Assembly (NCBI GenBank): GCA_021203465.1
Contig: JAJQBC010000077.1
Location: 36,412 to 100,411, forward strand
Direction of reading: 5' to 3'
Source of the DNA: Lachnospiraceae bacterium
Lineage (GTDB): Bacteria > Bacillota > Clostridia > Lachnospirales > Lachnospiraceae
DNA length: 64,000 bases
The notes under the pieces were generated by a model. The model did not search any database and was not told where the DNA came from. It saw only the letters and a program-made list of their open reading frames with translations. Shown here in pieces: positions 45,268 to 53,112 of the stretch. How positions within the stretch are numbered: position 1 is the first letter of the stretch; each line of letters opens with the position of its first letter. Position numbers and translations under genes: made by a program.

Positions 45268-47472
45268 CTACCGATACTTCCTGACGCGCACCTTCTCCCC
45301 ATCCGTCCACACACTGATCGCTCCACAGTCCTTTGTAATGAAGACAATACTGCCCACATCCGCGAGACGCGCGAGCGTCTCCTCTGAAGGATGTCCGTAG
45401 GTGTTTGTGGCGCTGCACGAAATCAAGCTGACCGTCGGACACACGACATCGAGGAACTCCACCGATGTAGAATAGTGGGAGCCATGATGAGCGGTCTTCA
45501 GTACCTCAACCTGAGAGAGCAGCCCCGTCTCCAACAGCGCTTTTTCCGTCTCCTCCCCGATATCGCCGGTGAGCAGCATATCAAAATCCTGATACTCCGC
45601 CAGCAGCACAAGCGAGAGTTCGTTCCGGTCGTCCGAATGTGCCGACGGGGAGGGCCAGAGGCAGGTCAGGGAAAGCTCCTCCGAAGCCAGCACATCGCCC
45701 GTTTTCATATAGAGAATCTCCACACCGGCCTCTGCGAGCAGTGCCTCCATCTCTTCATAAGCCTCATCCTTCTCATTGATTCCCGGCAGTACCGCCGTTC
45801 CGATGTCGATGCCGCCGGGCGTCATGCTGTCCGCGAGCAGCTCCTCGATGCCGCTGATATGATCGGAGTCCATATGGGAAATCATGAGATAGTCCAGCCT
45901 GCCGACGCCCTCGTATTTCAGGTAGGGCAAAATCCGATAGGTTCCTACCGAGGAAACGCCCGTACTGCCCCCATCCATCAGAAAGGTCGTGCCATCAGCG
46001 CTGCGGATAAAAATGCCGTCTCCCTGTCCGACATCCAGCATCGTAATCTGCAGTTCGGTGTGCACGCGAGTGCAGATCAGCAGCAGCGGAACCGCAAGCA
46101 ATGCCCCACTAAGTACGAGTATGCCGCGCCCGGGTCTATACTCCTCCGGCTTTCGGCTGTACTTCTTCCTGCGCTTCTCCCGGTAGAGCAGGCATAGCGC
46201 CATACACAGCATACTGTAATACAGCACGATTTTCCACCGCGGCGGCGTTCCGATCGTGAGCACAGAGCCGGGAAGCATAAGGCACAGTTCCCCCATCTTC
46301 CGGTAGAACAGCAGGATCAGACGGCATGGGAGTGCGAGTACCCGCGCCGCGCCCAGTGAAAGGAGTCCCGTCAGGCCGCAGAAGACGGCTGCCGCCATGA
46401 GCACACTCATCAGCGGAATGACGAGCAGATTCAGGAGGGTGGAGTAAGGGGAATACTCGGAAAACGCGCACAGCAGCACCGGAAAGGTCACGGCCAGCAC
46501 GGACAGACTGACACTCAACGCCTGAATAAGCCTCCCCTGCTTTGGACGATAGAGTCGCCAGAGCGGCAGCAGCAATGCAATGCCGAGCACCGCCCCAAAG
46601 GAGAGCAGGAAGCCGCTTTGTCTACTGTTCAGCGGTGATGGAACCAGCAGAACAATCGCCGCGACGCCCATCGCAGTCAGCATATCATAGCTGCGCCCGA
46701 CCAAATCCGCCGCCACCATAAGGGTGCACATAATCACGGCGCGCAGGGCGGAGACCGAAGCCCCCGTCATCCAGCCGTAAGCTGTGATCAGTAAAATTGT
46801 CGGAATGCCCGATGGCAGATAATATCCTGTCAGCCTGCGCAGAATACGATAAAGACCCATTCCGATCAGCGAGATATGCAGACCCGAGATCGCCAGCAGA
46901 TGCGAGATCCCGTTTTTCTGATACAAATTCTTTGTCTCGCTGTCGAGCTCGCTCTTTTCGCCGAGCACCATCGCCCGGATAACGCCGACATCCCCTTCGC
47001 CGAGCACAGCGTCATAGACCTCGCCAAACCTCTTTTTTAATTGCAAAAGCCTCTCACGCAGCGGCGAAGAATGCAGCGCGAGAATCTGTGCGTCTTCCGC
47101 AAAAACCGTACAGGAAATGCCTTTCGCCCCATAGTAGAGGCTGCTGTCAAACTGTCCCGGATTGGTTGGTGTTTCTACAGGATAAATGGTTCCCGATAAG
47201 GATAGATCCGCGCCCACCGGATAATCGGCGGCTCTTGACAGATATACGAGGATGCGCTCCGCTTCGAAGCTGCCCTCCGCTGCCTGAATCTGGCAGTTTA
47301 CCAGGCTGAGCTGCATGCCTTCATCTCTAATGGACCATCTGGCGACCCGGCCCGTGATCCGCCCCGTCTGCTTCTGCGTGATCGGCGATGACTTCTTCAT
47401 AAGCCCCATCGGCAGAAGCAGCAAAAGCAGAAACAGCGCCAGCGCCGCGCAGGCAGCCGGTCTTCTTTTCAT
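45268..47472 (-). CDS. comEC: DNA uptake channel ComEC/Rec2
   Basis: Membrane channel that carries single-stranded DNA into the cell during transformation. The 734-residue protein contains an N-terminal OB-like region and a competence domain with about ten membrane helices (NGISHLLAISGLHISLIGMG is the hallmark segment). A C-terminal metallo-beta-lactamase domain starts near residue 477 (MLDVGQGDGIFIRSADGTTF, then MISHMDSDHISGI and LKTAHHGSHYSTSVEFLDV). Length and order are complete. The start overlaps the upstream GerMN lipoprotein gene by four bases. A ComEA-like protein is encoded 3 kb upstream, so DNA uptake is plausible. Confidence 0.95.
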   Translation of the reverse strand: MKRRPAACAALALFLLLLLLPMGLMKKSSPITQKQTGRITGRVARWSIRDEGMQLSLVNCQIQAAEGSFEAERILVYLSRAADYPVGADLSLSGTIYPVETPTNPGQFDSSLYYGAKGISCTVFAEDAQILALHSSPLRERLLQLKKRFGEVYDAVLGEGDVGVIRAMVLGEKSELDSETKNLYQKNGISHLLAISGLHISLIGMGLYRILRRLTGYYLPSGIPTILLITAYGWMTGASVSALRAVIMCTLMVAADLVGRSYDMLTAMGVAAIVLLVPSPLNSRQSGFLLSFGAVLGIALLLPLWRLYRPKQGRLIQALSVSLSVLAVTFPVLLCAFSEYSPYSTLLNLLVIPLMSVLMAAAVFCGLTGLLSLGAARVLALPCRLILLFYRKMGELCLMLPGSVLTIGTPPRWKIVLYYSMLCMALCLLYREKRRKKYSRKPEEYRPGRGILVLSGALLAVPLLLICTRVHTELQITMLDVGQGDGIFIRSADGTTFLMDGGSTGVSSVGTYRILPYLKYEGVGRLDYLMISHMDSDHISGIEELLADSMTPGGIDIGTAVLPGINEKDEAYEEMEALLAEAGVEILYMKTGDVLASEELSLTCLWPSPSAHSDDRNELSLVLLAEYQDFDMLLTGDIGEETEKALLETGLLSQVEVLKTAHHGSHYSTSVEFLDVVCPTVSLISCSATNTYGHPSEETLARLADVGSIVFITKDCGAISVWTDGEKVRVRKYR

Positions 47473-48383
47473 TCTTCTATCAGCTCCTCGTTCTTCTCAA
47501 AAATCGTATTAAAACTGATCATCTCTCGAAAGACCTGATTCGTCTCACCGTTGATACTGATCTGCACCTGATCCGCGTCTGTATTGTCCACGATCGAATT
47601 GACAATCGAATAGATCGGGACGGCTTCTGCGACATTGTAAACAGATTCCAGAAAGGTCTCATCCAAATTCACATAACAGATACCATCCTTTATCGAAATG
47701 CTGATAAGCTTCGTCTCCGGCGGTATCGTCGGATAAAGCCCGTCTGAAATCGGGCCTGAGATCAACTCCTCCACGATCAACTTTTCCAGTGAAATGTTGC
47801 TGTTGTATTCCATGGTAACCTGCTCGGTCACCAGCGCGTCCCCCGCCTCATTCGTGAAATAGAGAGTCAGCTCCGCTGTCTTATAGACATCGCTCTCCTC
47901 ACCGGCGCTCTCGATAAACTGCTCGTCGTTCATATAGCCGATCTCCTCACCGTTCGTATCGGTAAGTGGCTCGCCATCCACCAGGAAACTCACATACTCT
48001 ACGCCCTGAAGCTGACAAAACGTACGGACACAGGCCGCCCTGCACAAAACCTCGCGGGTCTTCTCCATCTGCAGATATTCTTCAGAAAAATCAAGATAGA
48101 GACGCAACCCCTCCAGTGTACTGTCCCCAAGACGGACATCTTCCGGAATCACGCTTTGCAGCTCCTTGTCGCGCGGCTCCTCGCGCAGCAGTTCCAGCAT
48201 CTCGCTGACCATGCCCTCCGCGGTCTTCGCCTGAAGCTCTCGGTACTCACAGGAAATACCGGTTCCATCCTGATTCAGATACCATATTTTATATCCGCTC
48301 TCTTCCTCCTCGCTGTGAGCACCGCAGCCTGCGCTCAGCGCAGCCACACACAGCAGAAGAAAAAAACAAAACCATTTTCTCAT
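47469..48383 (-). CDS. GerMN-domain lipoprotein
   Basis: Predicted outer-face lipoprotein. The start at 48383 (MRKWFCFFLLLCVAALSAGC) follows GGAG, and the lipobox ends at Cys near residue 20. Two GerMN domains follow: one around residues 40-170 (TAEGMVSEMLELLREEP, VRLGDSTLEGLRLYLDFSEE) and one around 180-290 (LEKLIVEELISGP, KLISISIKDGICYVNLDETF). In Bacillus GerM this domain acts in sporulation and germination; other GerMN proteins have unknown wall-related roles. It lies between the histidine kinase and comEC genes. Confidence 0.88.
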   Translation of the reverse strand: MRKWFCFFLLLCVAALSAGCGAHSEEEESGYKIWYLNQDGTGISCEYRELQAKTAEGMVSEMLELLREEPRDKELQSVIPEDVRLGDSTLEGLRLYLDFSEEYLQMEKTREVLCRAACVRTFCQLQGVEYVSFLVDGEPLTDTNGEEIGYMNDEQFIESAGEESDVYKTAELTLYFTNEAGDALVTEQVTMEYNSNISLEKLIVEELISGPISDGLYPTIPPETKLISISIKDGICYVNLDETFLESVYNVAEAVPIYSIVNSIVDNTDADQVQISINGETNQVFREMISFNTIFEKNEELIEE

Positions 48384-48462
48384 TCTAATCTCCATTCCGC
48401 CATTCTCTGGTCAACGGCGCAGACAGCACTGGCGACGCCTGCCTTTCTATTCCCTATCCCCG

Positions 48463-49899
48463 CTATACAATGTACTTCAGCGGAATCCGCACCGTAAAGG
48501 TCGTTCCCTCATCGACGACGCTCTGCACCTTGATCGCGCCGCGATGCGCCACGACCGCGCTGCGTGTGATGGCGAGTCCAAGACCTGTCCCCCCAATCTC
48601 GCGGGAATGAGACTTATCCACACGATAAAAGCGTTCAAACACATAATCCAGCGATTCCTGCGGAATACCAATACCGGAGTCGCTGATCTTCACATAGAAA
48701 AACTTGTGATCCGCATCGAGCGTCACGCGCACCCAGCCACCGCTGCGATTATATTTAATCGCATTTTCTACCAGATTTGTAAAGGCAAGGGAAAGCCGCG
48801 TCGGGTCGATCTCTGCGCTGACGCTGCGGTTACTCTCAAAGACGACCTCAATATTTCCCTTTTCAGCGATTGGCCTGAGCCTTTTGAGAATCTGCTCCAG
48901 GAATTCATTGATGTCCACGGTCTCCACATTTAGCTCCGGCGTCTTACGATCCATCTTCACAAGTGTAAGAAGATCAGAGATAATCGAATTTTCCCGGTCA
49001 ATCTCACTGGCAATGTCCTCCATGAACTCCGCATAGAGCTCCCGCGGCGTGTCTTCCTGTGCCAGCAGAGAATCTGCCAGCACCTTCATTGAAGCCAGCG
49101 GCGTCTTCAGCTCGTGCGAAACGTTCGAGACAAATTCCTGACGGGATTCCTCCATGACGCGCAGCTTCGCGAGCATCAGATTGAAGGAATCGGAGATCAT
49201 CTCCACCTCCGTACAGCCGTGAATGTTCATATTGTCATCTAACGTACCATCCAGCATATCCCCAATATACTGATTCATGTGCCGCAGAGGCTGCACAAGC
49301 AGCCGCGAGAGCAGAATTGCCAGAGAAAGCGAGCAGAAAGCGATAACCAGCACACAAATCTCCGCTGAAAACTCAAACTCATCCAGAGCGATATAAATAT
49401 TGTCGGTGGAAGCGCTCGCCAGAATGACACCAACGATCGTCGTCTCCTCCCCCTCCGTCCAGGTGATCGGAACCGCGATCTGAATGTAACGCCCGCTGAT
49501 ATAATCCTCCGTAGCCTCACCGCGGAAGCATTTGACGACATTCTCCGCCACCATCGTGCGCCCTTCCTCGAAATCGTAGGTATCTTCCACAATCACGAGA
49601 TTGTCGTCAATCAGAATAATCCTCCCATCGTACAGGGTGGCCACCTGACTGATATCACCCGACAGAACCTCATTTTCCTGCTCATGCAGATAATCCGCGC
49701 TGACAATCTGGGTGGAAAGGATCTGGCACTGATTTCGAACTTCATTGGCGAGCCGTGTAAGCGACTGCCTCTCGTAAAATATACGAAGCACAAACGCCGT
49801 CAAAGCCGCGCAAATCGTGCCAAAAAGAAACAGGGACAGCATGATACGGAAATTCAGGCTTCTGAAAAATTTTCCCTTTATCTTTAGCTTTTTAAACAT
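48463..49899 (-). CDS. Membrane sensor histidine kinase
   Basis: Two-helix transmembrane kinase of 478 residues. TM1 is IMLSLFLFGTICAALTAFVL and an extracytoplasmic sensor domain of about 140 residues follows. TM2 lies near residue 180 (ICVLVIAFCSLSLAILLSRL), then HAMP. The HisKA segment FVSNVSHELKTPLASMKVL has the phosphorylated His, and the ATPase domain has N box AFTNLVENAIKYN, G1 SDSGIGIP, F box ERFYRVD and G2 GGTGLGLAI. It overlaps the response regulator gene by eight bases. The layout resembles PhoR/WalK-type kinases but no PAS domain is obvious. The signal is unknown. Confidence 0.93.
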   Translation of the reverse strand: MFKKLKIKGKFFRSLNFRIMLSLFLFGTICAALTAFVLRIFYERQSLTRLANEVRNQCQILSTQIVSADYLHEQENEVLSGDISQVATLYDGRIILIDDNLVIVEDTYDFEEGRTMVAENVVKCFRGEATEDYISGRYIQIAVPITWTEGEETTIVGVILASASTDNIYIALDEFEFSAEICVLVIAFCSLSLAILLSRLLVQPLRHMNQYIGDMLDGTLDDNMNIHGCTEVEMISDSFNLMLAKLRVMEESRQEFVSNVSHELKTPLASMKVLADSLLAQEDTPRELYAEFMEDIASEIDRENSIISDLLTLVKMDRKTPELNVETVDINEFLEQILKRLRPIAEKGNIEVVFESNRSVSAEIDPTRLSLAFTNLVENAIKYNRSGGWVRVTLDADHKFFYVKISDSGIGIPQESLDYVFERFYRVDKSHSREIGGTGLGLAITRSAVVAHRGAIKVQSVVDEGTTFTVRIPLKYIV

Positions 49900-50581
49900 T
49901 AAAGTAGTACCCTACTCCCCATTTCGTATGCACATATTTCGGCTCGCTCGGATTCGGTTCAATCTTCTCCCGCAGGCGGCGGATATGCACATCCACAGTG
50001 CGCACGTCGCCGGGATAATCATAGCCCCACACCGCATTCAGCAGATGATCGCGGCTGTATACACGATTCGGATTCGTCGCCATCAGCTCAAGCAGATCGA
50101 ACTCCTTAGCCGTCAGATTGATCTCCTTCCCCGCGATGTTCAGCCTGCGGCCCTCGCAATCCATATGAAGATCACCCTTGTCGATCACCCGGCGGGTTTC
50201 CTTTTCCGGCTCCTTCTTCTTCGTTCTGCGCATAATTGCCTTGATCCGCGCCTTGACCTCGAGAATATTGAACGGCTTTGTAATATAATCATCCGCGCCG
50301 TAGTCCAGTCCGAGAATCTTGTCCATATCGTCGCCCTTCGCCGTCAGCATGACAACCGGAACACTGGAAAACTCCCGCAGCTGCTGGCAGACCTCAAAAC
50401 CGCTCAGTTTCGGCAGCATCACGTCCAGCAGGATGAGATCGTACTCATTTGCCCGTATCTTTTCAAGCGCTTCCTCGCCATCATAGGCGCAGTCCACCTC
50501 CATGCCATCCTGCTCGAGGCTGAAGCGGATGCCCTTCACAATCAGCTTTTCGTCGTCCACTACCAGTATTCTCTGTGCCAT
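49892..50581 (-). CDS. OmpR-family response regulator
   Basis: Transcription regulator of about 229 residues. The receiver domain has the acidic pair in ILVVDDEKLI, the phosphorylated Asp in LILLDVMLPKLSG, Thr in VVMLTAKGDDMD and Lys in DDYITKPFNI. The winged helix contains EFDLLELMATNPNRVYSRDH and DVRTVDVHIRRLREKIE. I chose the second of two adjacent ATG codons (50581), which is six bases from GGAGG. It lies 11 bases after the ComEA-like gene and overlaps its cognate kinase gene. Confidence 0.94.
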   Translation of the reverse strand: MAQRILVVDDEKLIVKGIRFSLEQDGMEVDCAYDGEEALEKIRANEYDLILLDVMLPKLSGFEVCQQLREFSSVPVVMLTAKGDDMDKILGLDYGADDYITKPFNILEVKARIKAIMRRTKKKEPEKETRRVIDKGDLHMDCEGRRLNIAGKEINLTAKEFDLLELMATNPNRVYSRDHLLNAVWGYDYPGDVRTVDVHIRRLREKIEPNPSEPKYVHTKWGVGYYFNV

Positions 50582-50592
50582 CATGCTCCTCC

Positions 50593-51072
50593 TCACTGAA
50601 CTCTGATCTGATCCTTTATTTTTGCGTAAATGCCTTCCGCGATGCCGGAAACTTCCATTATCTGCTCCGGGCTCGTGAAGGAACCATTCTGCGTTCGATA
50701 CTCGATGATCGCGTCCGCACGGCTCTCGCCGATGCCGTTCAACGTCATCAGCTCTGTTCGATCGGCGGTATTGATGTTCACGCGGGCATCGACAGGCTCC
50801 TCGTCGGAAACATCCCGCGATACGCCTGTTCCTGCGGCCACCCCCGCTTCATCGGATCCTCCGTCCGTCTCCGCAGACTCCACAGTCGATATGTCTCCCG
50901 TGTCGGCAGCGTCCTCGGTATCACTCTCCACGTCCTCCGCGCAATAAAACACGAAATCCTCACTCTTTCCGAGTCGGAAACCCAGAAAAGAAAAACTGCA
51001 TCCGGACAGACTCATGCTCAGAAGCAGTGCCAGACCGAATACAGCCAAATTTCTGATTCTCTTATATGTCAC
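50593..51072 (-). CDS. ComEA-like helix-hairpin-helix lipoprotein
   Basis: Predicted DNA-binding surface protein. The start is GTG 51072, decided by GAGGAGAGAGGC just upstream and by the signal peptide it yields: MTYKRIRNLAVFGLALLLSM then SLSGC, a lipobox. Longer frames from 51117 or 51144 lie on top of a promoter and lack ribosome sites. After a Ser/Asp/Glu-rich linker, the C-terminal 65 residues form two helix-hairpin-helix motifs (VNINTADRTELMTLNGIGES and SPEQIMEVSGIAEGIYAKI), as in ComEA. B. subtilis ComEA uses a membrane helix; here a lipid anchor is predicted. comEC is nearby. Confidence 0.88.
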   Translation of the reverse strand: MTYKRIRNLAVFGLALLLSMSLSGCSFSFLGFRLGKSEDFVFYCAEDVESDTEDAADTGDISTVESAETDGGSDEAGVAAGTGVSRDVSDEEPVDARVNINTADRTELMTLNGIGESRADAIIEYRTQNGSFTSPEQIMEVSGIAEGIYAKIKDQIRVQ

Positions 51073-51115
51073 GCCTCTCTCCTCTCCGGAGAAAAGCCTT
51101 TCTGTGTCCGCTTTC

Positions 51116-51144
51116 ATTGTAACGGACTCGAGCAGAAAAGACAA
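51116..51144 (-). promoter_or_regulatory. Promoter of the comEA-like gene
   Basis: On the minus strand TTGTCT (51144-51139), 17 bases, TACAAT (51121-51116). The predicted start lies 35-40 bases before the GTG at 51072, supporting that codon as the initiator. Confidence 0.65.
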
Positions 51145-51162
51145 GGAAATCTTTTTTATTTT

Positions 51163-51435
51163 TTACTCCGCATTCACCGTTCCGAGGCTTTCCAGAAAAG
51201 CAGCTACGCCCAAAAGCGCCTGCGCCTCATCCGGCCCGTCGCATTCAATCCGGATCTCATCCCCCGGGCATACCGGAAACGCCAACAGACTCATCAGACT
51301 CTTACAGTTCATCACATGTTCGCCGCGGCGCAGCATCACATGGCTCTCATATTTATTTGCTTCTCCGACCAGCACGCCCGCAGGCCGAAGGCAAAGCCCC
51401 CTCTCATGATCCATTATCATTTTTTTGTAAACCAT
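51163..51435 (-). CDS. HPr-like protein with Cys in place of His15 (Crh-like)
   Basis: The 90-residue protein has the HPr fold and length. It starts MVYKKMIMDHERGLCLRPAG at 51435 behind AAGGGCGG. In HPr, PEP-dependent phosphotransfer uses His15 in GLHARPA; here position 15 is Cys (GLCLRPAG), so sugar phosphotransfer should be lost. Ser46, the HPr kinase site, is kept at exactly position 46 (NCKSLMSLLAF). Loss of His15 with Ser46 retained is the design of Bacillus Crh, which has Gln15 and acts in catabolite repression. A regulatory role is inferred. Cys15 might be redox-active. It is monocistronic with its own promoter. Confidence 0.87.
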   Translation of the reverse strand: MVYKKMIMDHERGLCLRPAGVLVGEANKYESHVMLRRGEHVMNCKSLMSLLAFPVCPGDEIRIECDGPDEAQALLGVAAFLESLGTVNAE

Positions 51436-51464
51436 AATCAACCGCCCTTTCACCCCGTTGGCTC

Positions 51465-51493
51465 ATTATAGCACAAAAAAGATGCGCTGGCAC
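51465..51493 (-). promoter_or_regulatory. Promoter of the HPr-like gene
   Basis: On the minus strand GTGCCA (51493-51488), 17 bases, TATAAT (51470-51465). The -35 half overlaps the terminator of degV. Confidence 0.65.
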
Positions 51494-51506
51494 GCACCTT
51501 TTATTT
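51474..51506 (-). terminator. degV terminator
   Basis: Stem GGTGCG / CGCATC (one G-U) with a 6-base loop, followed by TTTTTT on the minus strand, about 35 bases after the degV stop codon. Confidence 0.7.
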
Positions 51507-51537
51507 ATTTTAAATTTGTTAACAATTTATTCACATC

Positions 51538-52380
51538 TCACGCAACCAGAATGATGCCTCCCTGCGCCGCATACAGCGTGCTCACACCGGATGTCTCCAA
51601 AACTATGATATCCTTCACTCCGACTAGCTTCTGTATTTCACTCTTCACAAACTCCGCCCGCTCGCGATTATTGCAGTGCGCGAGACCGAGCACTTTCTCC
51701 GCAGGGTTCTTCAGCTCCGCCGCCATCCGCTCCACCATGGCGCGCAATGCCTTCTGCATACCCCTGGCCTGTCCAAGCTGGATAATCGTCCCCTGCGGGG
51801 TTACGCCCATGACCGGCTTGATGTTCAGCGCCGAGGCGACAATCGCCTTCATGGAACTGAGCCTGCCACTCTTGCGCAAATTCTCCAGCGTCTCCAGCAC
51901 AAAGTAGGTATTCTGCCCCTCGATAAACTGGTCCACCCGGCGCACCGTCTCGGAAAACTCCATTCCGGCCTCCTCGCATTCCTGAATCTTCAGCGCGATC
52001 AGCGTCTCGCCAACCGAGGCCGAGCACGAATTGAAAACATGGACATTGGCGTCCGAATGCTCTTCTAGATAGAGATTCTGGCCAAGCACCGCGCTGTTGT
52101 AAGAACCGCTCAGCTCGGCGGAAAGTGTCACGGCGTAGCGATTTCCCGGCTCCCCCTCCTCAAAGGCTCTCCGATAATCCTCCGGCGAGGGACAGCTCGA
52201 CTTCGGGCAATTCGGGCTCGCCTTCATCCTTCGCAAAAATTCCTGTCGGTCAAAAGAATCATCATCTGTAAACTGTTCCCCGTCTATCTCCAGATGTAGC
52301 GCCGTATGGACAAAATGTGAGTCACGCTTCATCTCCTCTGTAAATTCTCCGCAGCTGTCCACCACAATCCGATAACTCAT
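51538..52380 (-). CDS. DegV-family fatty-acid-binding protein
   Basis: Cytosolic protein of 280 residues. The start at 52380 (MSYRIVVDSCGEFTEEMKRD) follows GGCGGTATCGG. Family landmarks are the N-terminal VDSCGEFT (variant of DSt.D), PSPEDYRRAFEEGE, VTLSAELSGSYNSAVL, HVFNSCSASVGETLIAL, ENLRKSGRLSSMKAIVASAL and IKPVMGVTPQGTI. DegV/FakB proteins hold a fatty acid; FakB presents it to the FakA kinase. No fakA is in the window, so a link to fatty-acid phosphorylation is inferred from the family only. A palindrome lies 51 bases upstream. Confidence 0.92.
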   Translation of the reverse strand: MSYRIVVDSCGEFTEEMKRDSHFVHTALHLEIDGEQFTDDDSFDRQEFLRRMKASPNCPKSSCPSPEDYRRAFEEGEPGNRYAVTLSAELSGSYNSAVLGQNLYLEEHSDANVHVFNSCSASVGETLIALKIQECEEAGMEFSETVRRVDQFIEGQNTYFVLETLENLRKSGRLSSMKAIVASALNIKPVMGVTPQGTIIQLGQARGMQKALRAMVERMAAELKNPAEKVLGLAHCNNRERAEFVKSEIQKLVGVKDIIVLETSGVSTLYAAQGGIILVA

Positions 52381-52430
52381 AACCGATACCGCCTTTTTTG
52401 ATTTTTCTAATTTATTAAAGTAGTTTTTGA

Positions 52431-52448
52431 TACTACATGATAGTAGTA
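52431..52448. promoter_or_regulatory. Palindrome between degV and a divergent gene
   Basis: TACTAC-ATGATA-GTAGTA, between two divergently transcribed genes. It has the size and position of a repressor operator. No regulator can be named. Confidence 0.35.
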
Positions 52449-52570
52449 CAGTCATTACTTATATGCAATACTTTTTAACAATTTTTCACAAAAATCAAGT
52501 TTATGTGGAAATACACGATCGCGTCCTTTATAATAAAGATAATACAGCAATTCAGATTTTCATTTTGTTG

Positions 52571-52592
52571 CTGTTCCGAACTGTTACGAAAC
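52571..52592 (-). repeat. Solitary terminus-like motif of the dispersed element
   Basis: Read on the minus strand, GTTTCGTAACAGTTCGGAAC with AG following. It matches the motif at 31041-31059 in 16 of 17 positions and the element end at 5162-5178 in 14 of 17. It lies just before the ribosome site of the next plus-strand gene. Confidence 0.4.
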
Positions 52593-52614
52593 ATCATCCA
52601 TGGAGGTACCCCAT

Positions 52615-53112
52615 ATGATCGCTCTTAAGATCGCGGACGTCGGGGATTTCATGAAAAAACTGCTCCTGAGCGACGTCTTTGACCACTTCCTCCTTCTTGA
52701 GGGAAGCGTTACCGCCTTCAATACCTTTCAGATCGACGGTTTCCTGCAAAAAAACTATTACAATACCGAGGAACAGGAACTGCTCGGTGAGCGCACACTC
52801 TCCTACTGGGCGGAGGTACGCCCTTTCTGTCTTTCACTGATCAAGGGAAAACGGACGCCGCTTGCCTTCCGCTTCAGCCTGCAGCTCTCGCCCACAAATG
52901 TTGAGAAACTGCTAGCGCAGTCGGGCGTTGCCATCCCCGCGGAGCAGGTGCGGGGACTGATCCTGAATGTGGTCTATGAAAGGCGCGTCCTCACCTGCAC
53001 GACCGGCACCTCCCTCACTGTCTTCACACTGGACAAAAAACTGGACCACGTCTGGGAAGACATGGTCCAGAGATTCTTTCATCAGCAGAAAATCCCATTT
53101 GAAATTCTGTGA
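52615..53112 (+). CDS. Conserved hypothetical protein (DUF5721-like)
   Basis: The 165-residue soluble protein starts MIALKIADVGDFMKKLLLSD at 52615, with GGAGG eight bases upstream. It is predicted alpha/beta with no signal peptide, no membrane helix and no recognisable catalytic motif. It contains LLLEGSVTAFNTFQIDGFLQ, EVRPFCLSLIKGKRTPLAFRF, VYERRVLTCTTGTSLTVFTL and a C-terminal HVWEDMVQRFFHQQ. I recognise it only as a type of protein widespread in Lachnospiraceae, annotated DUF5721; that name is from memory. It is divergent from degV and convergent with htpG, one base apart. Confidence 0.75.
   Translation: MIALKIADVGDFMKKLLLSDVFDHFLLLEGSVTAFNTFQIDGFLQKNYYNTEEQELLGERTLSYWAEVRPFCLSLIKGKRTPLAFRFSLQLSPTNVEKLLAQSGVAIPAEQVRGLILNVVYERRVLTCTTGTSLTVFTLDKKLDHVWEDMVQRFFHQQKIPFEIL

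Noticed and set aside
52600-52614. Earlier ATG (52600) for the plus-strand hypothetical gene
   Set aside because: That ATG overlaps the GGAGG ribosome site that correctly serves ATG 52615.
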